In this document: positions 9,835 through 18,178 of the stretch, piece by piece
How the letters are laid out: the number at the start of each line of letters is the position of its first letter
Position numbering within the stretch: position 1 is the first letter of the stretch
The notes under the pieces: generated by a model
The model's database searches: none
Told to the model about the DNA's origin: nothing
What the model saw: only the letters and a program-made list of their open reading frames with translations
NCBI RefSeq assembly: GCF_900107305.1
Contig: NZ_FNPL01000002.1
Coordinates: forward strand, 62,001-126,000
DNA: 64,000 nt
DNA from: Thermoactinomyces sp. DSM 45892
Lineage (GTDB): Bacteria; Bacillota; Bacilli; Thermoactinomycetales; Thermoactinomycetaceae
Direction of reading: 5' to 3'
Translations under genes and position numbers: made by a program

Positions 9835-10861
9835 TTCTTCGCATCCCCTTTAGTAGAATGAATAGGAAAAACGGTCCTCCTAAGAAGGAGAGGAACACCC
9901 CCACAGGAAGTTCGATTGGATCAAACCAAGTTCTCGCAAATGCATCTGCTAGCGTTACCAATAAAGCTCCGCCCAGTGCAGATGCTGGTAGTAAATATCG
10001 TGCATCGTTACCTATAATCATTCGCAAAATATGAGGGACGACTAGACCTACAAAGCCAATTAAGCCCGATACACTCACTGCGATTGCCGCTAGTAAACTA
10101 CTAAGTAGAATCAAGAAGAAACGGCTTCTTTCCACACGGTGCCCCAGCAACTTAGCTACTTCATCCCCTAAGCTGAGAACGCGTAGATGTTGTGCGGCAA
10201 AGAAGCTAAGAAGGATCGCGATGAAAGCATATCCGACCACCATCTGAAACTGACTCCAACCCACTCCGCCCATTCCCCCCGAAAGCCACGGGAGTACAGA
10301 CTGAACTCGATCACTAAATAACAACATTAACGAAGATAGAATCGCCCCTATTAACGCATTAATCGCAACGCCTACTAAAATAATGCGATGAGACGATGCC
10401 CCTTGGTTCCATGATAGAAAATAGATTAATAGGGTTGTGCCAAAAGCGCCCACAAAAGCACCAATCGGCAGGAAGGTTGCCGCCGTAGCTGGGAATATGA
10501 TTAACATTACAGTTGCAACGACACCCGCCCCTGAAGAAACACCGATAATTCCAGGGTCAGAGAGCGGATTACGCATCACACCCTGTAAAATGGAGCCAGA
10601 TAATGCCAAGCATGCTCCGACAATTAAGCCGATGAGAATGCGCGGAAGGCGCAAATCCCATACAATTCGCTTCGCCATATTATCTTGTTGATAGAGGACA
10701 CCATCTACTAATTCTGTTGATGTGAAGGAGACAGGGCCTGCAAATATCGCATAACATACGGCCCCGAGTAGTCCTAAAACCAACAAGATCAACACTATGA
10801 ATCTCTTCCTAGAAAAGGGATGAGTGCCCCCCATATTTTTCTGTACAGATAAATCCTCCAT
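9821..10861 (-). CDS. FecCD-family iron/heme ABC transporter permease
   Basis: This 346-residue protein has about 9-10 membrane segments and the family signatures DLRLPRILIGLIVGACLALSG, NPLSDPGIIGVSSGAG and GLIGFVGLVVPHILRM. A homodimer of one such subunit normally forms the channel in IsdF/HmuU systems, consistent with only one permease gene here. The start codon overlaps the stop of the lipoprotein gene by one base. It works with the adjacent ATPase and binding protein. Confidence 0.93.
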   Translation of the reverse strand: MEDLSVQKNMGGTHPFSRKRFIVLILLVLGLLGAVCYAIFAGPVSFTSTELVDGVLYQQDNMAKRIVWDLRLPRILIGLIVGACLALSGSILQGVMRNPLSDPGIIGVSSGAGVVATVMLIIFPATAATFLPIGAFVGAFGTTLLIYFLSWNQGASSHRIILVGVAINALIGAILSSLMLLFSDRVQSVLPWLSGGMGGVGWSQFQMVVGYAFIAILLSFFAAQHLRVLSLGDEVAKLLGHRVERSRFFLILLSSLLAAIAVSVSGLIGFVGLVVPHILRMIIGNDARYLLPASALGGALLVTLADAFARTWFDPIELPVGVFLSFLGGPFFLFILLKGMRRNATS

Positions 10862-11814
10862 TACGATGAAGTCACTTTCGCTAGGCTATCCTTTAGGAAA
10901 TCTAAGCTTTCAAGTATTTTGGTGCCAGGATTTGAGCCGAATAGATGGGATGGCAGAACGACGATTTTTCCATTTTTCACTGCAGACAAGTTATTCCATG
11001 CAGAGTTTTTCTTCATCTCTGCTTCAAATGCTTTCTGGACGGATGTTGGGTCTTCGTGAGTAATCAGATACACAACATCTGGATTGCTTTGCACGATTCT
11101 CTCTGTGCTTAGTTGCGCATATCCTGGCATTTCTTTGGAAACAGGGAACGCTGAGGCGATATTTTCTCCCCCTACTTTCGATAAGAGATCGCCAGATAGG
11201 GAGGATGGCAATGCAACCATATAGGAGCCCGGTGCTCCGTATACAAGTAGTGCTTTTGCTTTTTTAGCAGGTTGTTCTTTTTGGAGAGCTTGTAACTTAT
11301 CCGCTATTTGCGTGGTCCATTTTTTCGCTTCATCTTGTTTACCTAAGAGAACTCCATAGTCCTCGATCGACTTATGTATGCCTTCCACAGAACTACTTTT
11401 TGCAATATAAACTTGGATTCCTTGTTTTTCTAAGGTCGGAATATGTCTTTCAAAACCACTATTTGCAATTAATACGTCCGGTTTAACGGCCGCTATCTTT
11501 TCAAAACTAGGACTGTGCGGGTTTCCGATTTCCGTTGCTTTTTGTAGCTCTGGACTGGAGACAGGAGCCTTGGTCGTAGGGCGCCCCACAATCTCTCCGC
11601 CTAAAGCATGAATAATATCCATATCACCTGAACTAAGCGATGCCACCTTCTTAGGTTGCTGTTTAAAAGAGAGCGTCCGATTCGCCGCATCCGTAACCGT
11701 TACCTGAGAGGATGACGATTTAGGAGCAGATGCTTCTGGAGCCTTCGACTGACAAGCTGTCATAATCCCGAGGCAAAGGAATGAAACCCCGATTAACTTA
11801 GTTACCTTCTTCAT
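10861..11814 (-). CDS. Heme/iron ABC transporter substrate-binding lipoprotein (IsdE-like)
   Basis: The 317-residue protein starts at ATG 11814 (GGGGGA site upstream); the longer frame to 11895 runs through the promoter and Fur box. The signal peptide ends at a lipobox (LGIMTAC), predicting a lipid anchor. The Peripla_BP_2 fold is indicated by VTDAANRTLSF, KPDVLIANSGF and NPDVVYLITHE. It should capture heme or a ferric chelate outside the membrane and deliver it to the permease. Similarity to IsdE is inferred from overall pattern and neighbours; the heme ligands are not assigned. Confidence 0.88.
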   Translation of the reverse strand: MKKVTKLIGVSFLCLGIMTACQSKAPEASAPKSSSSQVTVTDAANRTLSFKQQPKKVASLSSGDMDIIHALGGEIVGRPTTKAPVSSPELQKATEIGNPHSPSFEKIAAVKPDVLIANSGFERHIPTLEKQGIQVYIAKSSSVEGIHKSIEDYGVLLGKQDEAKKWTTQIADKLQALQKEQPAKKAKALLVYGAPGSYMVALPSSLSGDLLSKVGGENIASAFPVSKEMPGYAQLSTERIVQSNPDVVYLITHEDPTSVQKAFEAEMKKNSAWNNLSAVKNGKIVVLPSHLFGSNPGTKILESLDFLKDSLAKVTSS

Positions 11815-11833
11815 AATGAATCCCCCATATATA

Positions 11834-11851
11834 TGACAATGATAATTAGTC
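11834..11851. promoter_or_regulatory. Fur box 2
   Basis: TGACAATGATAATTAGTC lies about 30 bases downstream of box 1, between the promoter and the lipoprotein start. It is a good but less symmetric match. Confidence 0.65.
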
Positions 11852-11865
11852 TCATTTATATCGCC

Positions 11866-11895
11866 ATTGTAATAGTTAATGATAATCATTGTCAA
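11866..11895 (-). promoter_or_regulatory. Sigma-A promoter of the heme uptake operon
   Basis: On the minus strand a perfect TTGACA (11890-11895) and TACAAT (11866-11871) are 18 bases apart. The -35 element is embedded in a Fur-box palindrome. Confidence 0.8.
11876..11895. promoter_or_regulatory. Fur box 1
   Basis: The palindrome ATGATAATCAT with flanking bases closely matches the GATAATGATTATCATTATC consensus. It overlaps the -35 element, so iron-loaded Fur would block transcription. Confidence 0.85.
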
Positions 11896-12029
11896 TTAGA
11901 AAGGTGAAATAAAATTAATGGTTTTTAATTACTTATATTTACAATGTAAAACAATATTTTATACAATTAGTCTTATTATGTTTTGTTTATCATTGTCTAC
12001 TATTAATCTTATTATTAAAGTTGAGTGCG

Positions 12030-12224
12030 ATGTATGAAGTTTTGAAGGTTAGAGTGGAGTCCGCACTTAGGCGTAAAAAAGGATCACCTACGATGGAATA
12101 TGTGATTATAATAGGGATCGGTGCTGTTTTCGCAGGGTTATTAGGATGGGTATTCACTGATGCGGGTGCAGCTACGAATATCAAGAATGCTTTTAAAGAG
12201 AAAGTGTTGAACTTATTTAAATAG
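12030..12224 (+). CDS. Flp-type (class IVb) prepilin-like small protein
   Basis: This 64-residue protein begins with a basic leader (LRRKKG) followed by SPTMEYVIIIGIGAVFAGLL. A prepilin peptidase would cut after Gly18, giving Glu at +5 and Tyr at +6, the Flp-pilin hallmark, then one membrane helix. I use ATG 12030; a TTG at 12021 is in frame. No ATPase, platform protein or prepilin peptidase is present in this window, so assembly would depend on genes elsewhere. A VWA lipoprotein follows. The assignment is by motif only. Confidence 0.75.
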   Translation: MYEVLKVRVESALRRKKGSPTMEYVIIIGIGAVFAGLLGWVFTDAGAATNIKNAFKEKVLNLFK

Positions 12225-12292
12225 GAATGTTCGACTAGTAGTGATTTCAGGATGGTAATTCAGATGCATTTTTTGGGTTATATGTAAAATAC

Positions 12293-12332
12293 GCTTCTTG
12301 TCTAATCGTGAGAGGAGATAAGAAGCGCTTTA
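12293..12332 (+). terminator. Terminator-like hairpin after the prepilin gene
   Basis: GCTTCTTGTCT pairs with AGATAAGAAGC (one G-U) with a 13-base loop. The T stretch after it is short, so partial readthrough into the VWA gene is possible. Confidence 0.55.
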
Positions 12333-12360
12333 TAGTATTCGAACCTTTAATCGATAGGAT

Positions 12361-13701
12361 GTGAAGATAGTGTCCAAAAAATCCGTGTTTGTTTGCGTAA
12401 GTATATCTCTACTAATTCTGTCTGCTTGTTCATTCACAGAAACACCATCTAAGGAGAGTAAGCAGGAAAATGATACACAGTCTACCACAAAAGAACTTGC
12501 TACTGATTTAGATGGCTACCTCAAAGAGAGACCTGGTAAATATGCAGGGGCAAAGTATGACGAAACCAAGGTAAAAGCAGACTTGGACAAACTGCCAAAT
12601 AACATATCTGTTAAAGATGCACAAAGAGCTATTATCGATTTATTAGCTGAGGATTATCAACCAGTACTGAAAGAGATTGACAATTTCAATACGACTTTAC
12701 ATATTGATGTAGCAGATCCAGAGAATCAGACTACCGATATACCTAATGAAAAACAGAAGCCCGTTAATGCCTATATTCTCCTAGATGCTAGTGGAAGTAT
12801 GGCGGGTAAAGTAGGTGGACGTACCAAGATGGACCTAGCCAAGGCAGCAGTGAATCGCTTCTCTTCTTCACTACCCAAAGGAGTAAATGTCTCGCTACGA
12901 GTCTATGGAAATAAAGGGAGTAATGCAGATAAGGATAAGGATGTTTCCTGTAGAAGTATAGAGGAGGTATATCCATTAATACCATATGATTCACAAAAAT
13001 TTGGCCAGTCCCTTAATCAGTTTAATCCGACCGGCTGGACACCGATTGGCTTAGCTTTAGAACAAGCTAAGAAAGACTTAGAAGAAAAAGGAACAGATAC
13101 CGAGAATATTGTATATGTAGTAAGCGATGGCATCGAAACGTGTGGTGGGGATCCTGTACAAGCAGCAAAAGAAATGAACCAGTCTGGGGCAAAAGCAATT
13201 GTCAATATTATTGGCTTTGATGTAGATAATGCTGGACAACAAGCTTTGAAGAAAGTAGCTGCAGCAGGTGGAGGAGAGTACAGTACTGTTCAGTCCGAGA
13301 AAGATCTCCGGGAGTACTTTGATAAGAAGAACCGAGATATGTACTGGAAATGGAAGAGTTGGGGAACAAAAGCTTCGCTTAGTCTGCATTCTCAACGGCT
13401 TAGTAGGAAGGGTGAAAGTGAAAAATTGTTATTTTCAGTTTCAAGTGGTTTTGGGAAGATAATGCAAACCGAGGAGGAAAATATGAAAATGGCTATAGAA
13501 TACTTAAAGGAAAAAGGAAAGATATCCGAGAACTCTCGCTTGGATTTAGGTCAAATACTTTTAAAGAGATATCTAGCTTTAGCGGACTATAAAAACAAAA
13601 AATGGTCTGAGATAGATCAGGAAATCGATCGAAATTTCGCTGAGCTTGACAAATCAGCAGAACAGAAGGAGAAGGAGATGAAAGGGAGATATGGGAAGTA
13701 A
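12361..13701 (+). CDS. Secreted VWA-domain lipoprotein
   Basis: This 446-residue lipoprotein has a signal peptide ending in the lipobox LILSAC. A von Willebrand factor A domain (about residues 135-320) has a complete MIDAS metal site: DASGSM, the Thr in TGWTPIG and the Asp in VSDGIETCGGD. The C-terminal 120 residues are charged and helical (KEKGKISENSRLDLG). Start GTG 12361 is uncertain; GTG 12370 is also possible. It lies between a Flp-type prepilin and a broken prepilin/M23 locus, which suggests a surface adhesion or pilus-linked role. B. subtilis YwmC/YwmD are comparable VWA proteins. Confidence 0.85.
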   Translation: MKIVSKKSVFVCVSISLLILSACSFTETPSKESKQENDTQSTTKELATDLDGYLKERPGKYAGAKYDETKVKADLDKLPNNISVKDAQRAIIDLLAEDYQPVLKEIDNFNTTLHIDVADPENQTTDIPNEKQKPVNAYILLDASGSMAGKVGGRTKMDLAKAAVNRFSSSLPKGVNVSLRVYGNKGSNADKDKDVSCRSIEEVYPLIPYDSQKFGQSLNQFNPTGWTPIGLALEQAKKDLEEKGTDTENIVYVVSDGIETCGGDPVQAAKEMNQSGAKAIVNIIGFDVDNAGQQALKKVAAAGGGEYSTVQSEKDLREYFDKKNRDMYWKWKSWGTKASLSLHSQRLSRKGESEKLLFSVSSGFGKIMQTEEENMKMAIEYLKEKGKISENSRLDLGQILLKRYLALADYKNKKWSEIDQEIDRNFAELDKSAEQKEKEMKGRYGK

Positions 13702-13754
13702 ATTTTGAGTTTGAATTTCCATATTGAATTTATAAAGACAGCGAGGATATGCAG

Positions 13755-14156
13755 ATGATAAGTTGGAATCATCGAAGGCATTTTGCAATAAGTTTATTGA
13801 TTATGTTCGCCTGTGTCATATTTTCACCTTACATAGTTTTGGCGAAAGACATAGCCACTGGAAGTTCATCTAATCAATATAGCTTAGGTGCAGAGAAATT
13901 CCTAATTCGGATAGCGGCAGATGATGGAGATGCTAAGAAAGCAGAAAAACGTGGGGAAAAATCATTCCCTCAAACCGATAATGTGAAGCTTGCATCGTAT
14001 CAAGTGAAGAAAATAGAAAAAGGGGAGAAGAAAGATAAACAAGGGGTAAAACGGTCTTATATGGAAGTAACGGCCAAGATTAAAGGAAAGATCCTGTTCC
14101 TTTCAATCGCTCCTATTGAATATTCCTATAAAGCACAGTCACGGATCATTGATTAA
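13755..14156 (+). CDS. Small secreted or membrane-anchored hypothetical protein
   Basis: The 133-residue product has an N-terminal signal peptide (residues 10-30, ending VLAKD) and a Lys-rich mature part (KKIEKGEKKDKQG). I chose ATG 13755 because GCGAGG lies 8 bases before it; ATG 13749 is too close. It follows the VWA lipoprotein gene by 53 bases and may be co-expressed with it. I do not recognise a family. Function unknown. Confidence 0.6.
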   Translation: MISWNHRRHFAISLLIMFACVIFSPYIVLAKDIATGSSSNQYSLGAEKFLIRIAADDGDAKKAEKRGEKSFPQTDNVKLASYQVKKIEKGEKKDKQGVKRSYMEVTAKIKGKILFLSIAPIEYSYKAQSRIID

Positions 14157-14278
14157 ACGGTTATAAATCAATTAAGTTAACGATCGTTATAGAGAGGAAC
14201 TACCATGAATCATAGATATAATCGAGGATTAAAAATGACCAAATAGTCAACGCGATTTACAGATGGGGGCCAGTCATC

Positions 14279-14810
14279 ATGAGATGGGTTCACAAAGTCG
14301 TTTGCTGGAGTCAATCCAAACGAAAGGGTTCTGCAACCCTTGAGATGGTAAGTATGTTACCCTTTTCTCTCGGGAAGCGGACTGTTTAACCGTCCCATAC
14401 AAGGAAATGCAATTAGTTCTGGTTTTGGCCCTAGGAAACACCCGATTGCCGGTAAGGTTAAGCAACATAATGGAATTGATTTCCCGCGCCCTGTAGGAGC
14501 TCCGATCTACGCGGCGATGAATGGAGTTGTGACCAAAGCAGGTCCGTCTAGGGGGTATGGTAATCTCATTATTATTAACCATGGTAATGGATTAGAAACG
14601 TGGTATGCACATATGTATTCGAATCAGATTTATGTTCATGTGGGGCAAACGGTGACGGCGGGGCAAAACATAGCAGGTGTGGGGAGTTCTGGTGGATCGA
14701 CAGGTCCTCATTTGCACTTCGAGGTACGTAAAAATGGAACCCCTGTTAATCCAGTAGGTTATTATAAGTTGAGCAAAGAGCATTCATGTTTCTTAGTGGA
14801 AGCTCTTTAA
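14279..14810 (+). pseudogene. Broken locus: prepilin-like leader joined out of frame to an M23 (LytM) peptidase domain
   Basis: A 36-codon frame (14279-14389) reads a basic leader, then KRKGSATLEMVSMLP, the processing-site pattern of TadE-like prepilins, and stops. In a +1-shifted frame open from 14352, an M23 metallopeptidase domain follows: SGFGPRKHP, Zn ligands in HNGIDF, GPHLHFEVRKNGTPVNP at the end. A single shift near 14360-14370 would join leader and peptidase. The peptidase has no usable start before ATG 14517, inside the domain. It looks inactive unless the gene is frameshift-read or the read has an error. Confidence 0.7.
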
Positions 14811-14940
14811 GTAGGTTGAGTCCTTGTACAGAAAGACTAAATGTGGATAAAGTTGGAACGTATCCATAATCGCATTCATGATACAATATTTTAGGTTATA
14901 ATATAAAATAATTATGTAGATGTAGGAGACAATACGATAT

Positions 14941-17082
14941 ATGAAACAGAAAAGAGAACGTATCTTAAATTATATTAAGTCTCGATACGCTCTGTGGATT
15001 TTAACTCTCATACTTGTATTCATGATAGAGTTATTAAACCGAGGAAAAGTTCAAGACTTAACGAAATGGATTTTCAAAGAGGAGTCCTTTATACCTGCAT
15101 TTGTGCTTACGTATGCGATTGTCTATGGAATTCTCTCCTTGTTTATTGCCTTGACCGGACGGGCACAGATTGCCTACTGGACGATAAGTACGTTTTTAGT
15201 GCTTATCGCGTTTATTAGTGGAATGAAATGGAAACTTATTGAAGTACCGTTGATGCCTTGGGATGTTACCATGACAGATGAAGCAATGGATCTTTCAGGA
15301 TATCTGCAAGAGGTTCCGATTAAAATGGTGATTGCGATCCTTGTTTTTGTGATAGTAGGCATTTTGCTTTTCAAGAAGCTACCACATGTTCAAAAGAAGT
15401 TTAACTGGACAGAGAGAGGTCTTTTTCTCTTGCTATCTGTCGTTTTATTAGGTGTAATCTTTACGGATAAGCCGATTGCGATTAAGAAGAGATTTGGTAT
15501 TGAGTATTCAAGAACGATTCAAGACTTAAACTATAAGAAAAATGGCTTTTTACTATCTACAATTTTAAATGTGGATCAGGCATTTGTGGACAAGCCAAAG
15601 GGATATAGTGAAGAAAAAATTAAATCATTAGTCGAAAGTAACTCGAAAAATGACAAAGTAAATTCTAAAGTAAATCCGAATGTGATTGTAATCCTGAGTG
15701 AGTCGCTCTGGGATATGACGAAGATGAAAGATGTTAAACTAAGTAAAGACCCACTTAGCTTCTATCACTCGCTACAGAAAAAGTATTCAAGTGGTGAGAT
15801 GTTAAGCCCGGCTTACGGTGGATGGACAGCGAATGTGGAGTTTGAGGTTTTAACAGGGAATACGGTGCGCTTTCTTCCACAGGGAGCTATTCCGTATAAT
15901 CAGTATGTAAACCATGGAGTTGATTCTCTAGCCAGCATCTTAGGAAGACAAGGATATAACACGACGGCTATTTCTCCTACTCACAGTCGCTTTTATCAGG
16001 CTAACAAAGTATATCAAAACTTTGGATTCTCCCGTTTTATCAGTGGGGAGTTTTTCGAAGATAAGAAAAAGGGTCCTTACATTGCGGATGATGAAGTAGC
16101 AAATAAAATTATTGAGACAACAGAGAAGAGTTCTGGTTCTGACTTTATCTTTGCTAATACGATGGAAAATCATGGATCGTATATTAACAAATATAAAGAG
16201 AAGACAGTTAAAGTAGAAGGTCAGATGTCTGCAGAAACGAAAGATATGCTAGAAAATTACGCTACGGGTGTTGCCGATGCTGACGAGATGCTGAAGAAGT
16301 TGGTACACCATTATGAGAAGAGCAAGGAACCAACGATTGTGGTGTTCTTCGGTGATCACTTGCCTCCTCTAGGAAGAAATTATTCTGCATACAAAGATGC
16401 TAAGTATATTGGCAAAGATAGTGGACCTGATTTCCTTCCATCTGCAAGTACTGACTACGGAGATAAGTCAAAAGGGACTGTTAAGGAGTTAGATTTCCTT
16501 AATAAGATGTACCGTACTCCTTTGATGGTATGGAATAACTATCTACCTGAGCATCAAGATAAATTAGATATGAGTTCCAATTTTATTGGTCCGTATGTGC
16601 TAAACTTAGCGCAGAAAGAAGGAACGTATTATACCAACTATCTATACAATCTTTCGAAGAAATATCCTATGATCCCACCGCAAGAGTATTATTCGCAGAT
16701 GAAGATCAAGTCGGAGGATTTAGCAGACTATCAGATGATGCAGTATGATATTATGTTTGGTGAGCAGTATGGTTATGGTAAATTGAAAGATCAGATTGCA
16801 AGTAAGAAGCTTATCTTCGGCTACGGAGATATGACGATTGAAAATGTTACCTTGCATTCATCTGGTCAGGAGAAGACCATCCACATTACTGGGAAAAACT
16901 TTAGTGGTCCGAGTACGATTTATTTAGATGGAAAATCGATTGAAACCAAATACCAACCGGATGGTAGCTTAATTGGAATCATATCGGATGAAGGAAAAGT
17001 AGCTTCGGCTAAAATTCAAGTGAAAAACGGGCCAAAGGGAATTGATCTTGCGGTCTCCAATGTGTACCAAATGAAAAAATAG
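14941..17082 (+). CDS. LTA synthase family membrane phosphoglycerol transferase, paralog 1
   Basis: The 713-residue protein has five N-terminal membrane helices (to about residue 195) and an extracellular sulfatase-fold domain. Residues matching the S. aureus LtaS site (E255, T300, D475, H476) are Glu254 in LSESLWD, Thr296 in GGWTANVEFE, Asp472 and His473 in FFGDHLP. A further 90-residue C-terminal segment (from FGYGDMTIENVTL) looks like an IPT/TIG-type beta domain that standard LtaS lacks. A diacylglycerol kinase gene follows 36 bases later. Polymer product (LTA or another glycerol phosphate polymer) is not proven. Confidence 0.88.
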   Translation: MKQKRERILNYIKSRYALWILTLILVFMIELLNRGKVQDLTKWIFKEESFIPAFVLTYAIVYGILSLFIALTGRAQIAYWTISTFLVLIAFISGMKWKLIEVPLMPWDVTMTDEAMDLSGYLQEVPIKMVIAILVFVIVGILLFKKLPHVQKKFNWTERGLFLLLSVVLLGVIFTDKPIAIKKRFGIEYSRTIQDLNYKKNGFLLSTILNVDQAFVDKPKGYSEEKIKSLVESNSKNDKVNSKVNPNVIVILSESLWDMTKMKDVKLSKDPLSFYHSLQKKYSSGEMLSPAYGGWTANVEFEVLTGNTVRFLPQGAIPYNQYVNHGVDSLASILGRQGYNTTAISPTHSRFYQANKVYQNFGFSRFISGEFFEDKKKGPYIADDEVANKIIETTEKSSGSDFIFANTMENHGSYINKYKEKTVKVEGQMSAETKDMLENYATGVADADEMLKKLVHHYEKSKEPTIVVFFGDHLPPLGRNYSAYKDAKYIGKDSGPDFLPSASTDYGDKSKGTVKELDFLNKMYRTPLMVWNNYLPEHQDKLDMSSNFIGPYVLNLAQKEGTYYTNYLYNLSKKYPMIPPQEYYSQMKIKSEDLADYQMMQYDIMFGEQYGYGKLKDQIASKKLIFGYGDMTIENVTLHSSGQEKTIHITGKNFSGPSTIYLDGKSIETKYQPDGSLIGIISDEGKVASAKIQVKNGPKGIDLAVSNVYQMKK

Positions 17083-17118
17083 AGATAGATAGTTTATCGA
17101 GGAAAGGGTGGGCTTTTT

Positions 17119-18006
17119 ATGCCACGTGCTCGCCTTATCTATAATCCAACAGCAGGACGGGAATTGGTCGAGAGAAATCTTGCCAAGATTCTCAATCGGT
17201 TGGAAGACGCAGGTTATGAGACATCCTGTTTTGCAACCAAATATCGATGGAGTGCAGCGGAAGAAGCACAAGCTGCAGCCGAAAGCGGATTTGATCTAGT
17301 GGTCTCTGCGGGTGGGGATGGAACCCTTCATGAAGTAGTAAACGGATTAGCAAGACATCCGAATCCGCCTAAGCTTGCGATTCTACCTGCGGGAACTGTA
17401 AACGACCTTGCTAGAGCCCTTGAGCTACCGCGTGATATCTTGGCGGCGAGCAATGTAGTAAAAGAAGGCAAGACCAAGCGAATTGATGTAGGAAAGTATG
17501 GAGAACGTTATTTTATAAACGTTGCAGCTGCGGGACGGATTGCAGAGGTTACTTATGAGGCACCTAGTAAACTAAAAACCGTATTGGGACCGCTTGCTTA
17601 CTATGCGAAGGCGATGGAGAAATTAGGCACGTTAAGTGAGCCTTTCCCGATCCATATCGAGACACCAGAGGGAGAGTGGGAAATTGAAGTCCTGCTCTTC
17701 CTAATCGCGAATAGTGTCTCCGTAGGTGGATTTCAAAAAATCGCACCCTCAGCAACGTTGCATGATGGATTACTTGATGTGATTATTGTGCCGAAAACGA
17801 AAATTCCAGATCTTTTACATTTAGCTGCTCTAGCGTATCGTGGACAGCATGTACATGACTCACGGGTCATCTATTTTCAAACAAAGAGTCTTAATATCAA
17901 AACACCAGAACCCCTCAATTTAAATCTAGATGGAGAGTGGGCTACTGGTGAATTGGCAGGTCGATTTGAGATCTTACCAAAACATCTAGAAGTATTTGTT
18001 CCATGA
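17119..18006 (+). CDS. dgkB: Diacylglycerol kinase family lipid kinase (DgkB-like)
   Basis: The 295-residue protein has the DAGK catalytic motif SAGGDGTLHEVVNGL (residues 55-70), LAILPAGTVNDLARAL and the C-terminal GEWATGELAG nucleotide-loop region. The family phosphorylates diacylglycerol to phosphatidic acid. LTA synthases release diacylglycerol each time they take glycerol phosphate from phosphatidylglycerol, so its place between two LTA synthase family genes fits a recycling role. The AGGAAAGGG site precedes ATG 17119. A terminator follows the gene. Confidence 0.92.
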   Translation: MPRARLIYNPTAGRELVERNLAKILNRLEDAGYETSCFATKYRWSAAEEAQAAAESGFDLVVSAGGDGTLHEVVNGLARHPNPPKLAILPAGTVNDLARALELPRDILAASNVVKEGKTKRIDVGKYGERYFINVAAAGRIAEVTYEAPSKLKTVLGPLAYYAKAMEKLGTLSEPFPIHIETPEGEWEIEVLLFLIANSVSVGGFQKIAPSATLHDGLLDVIIVPKTKIPDLLHLAALAYRGQHVHDSRVIYFQTKSLNIKTPEPLNLNLDGEWATGELAGRFEILPKHLEVFVP

Positions 18007-18009
18007 ATA

Positions 18010-18070
18010 ATAAGCTCCTCTCGGATAGTTAGTTGAACGCACGAACTGCTATTAGAAGGGAGTTTTTTTG
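18010..18070 (+). terminator. Terminator after the diacylglycerol kinase
   Basis: An imperfect long stem (AAGCTCCTCTCGGATAG with its partner) carries a nested AGTT/AACT hairpin and ends in TTTTTTT. It separates the two LTA synthase paralogs into separate transcripts. Confidence 0.8.
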
Positions 18071-18178
18071 TTCTTTATTGGCTGAAATTGGAGTTTATAA
18101 ATCATTCTATTTCCATGGTATAATCATTTGGTCTATATTAAATGTCTATACTACATTATATACGGGAGATATTATTGG

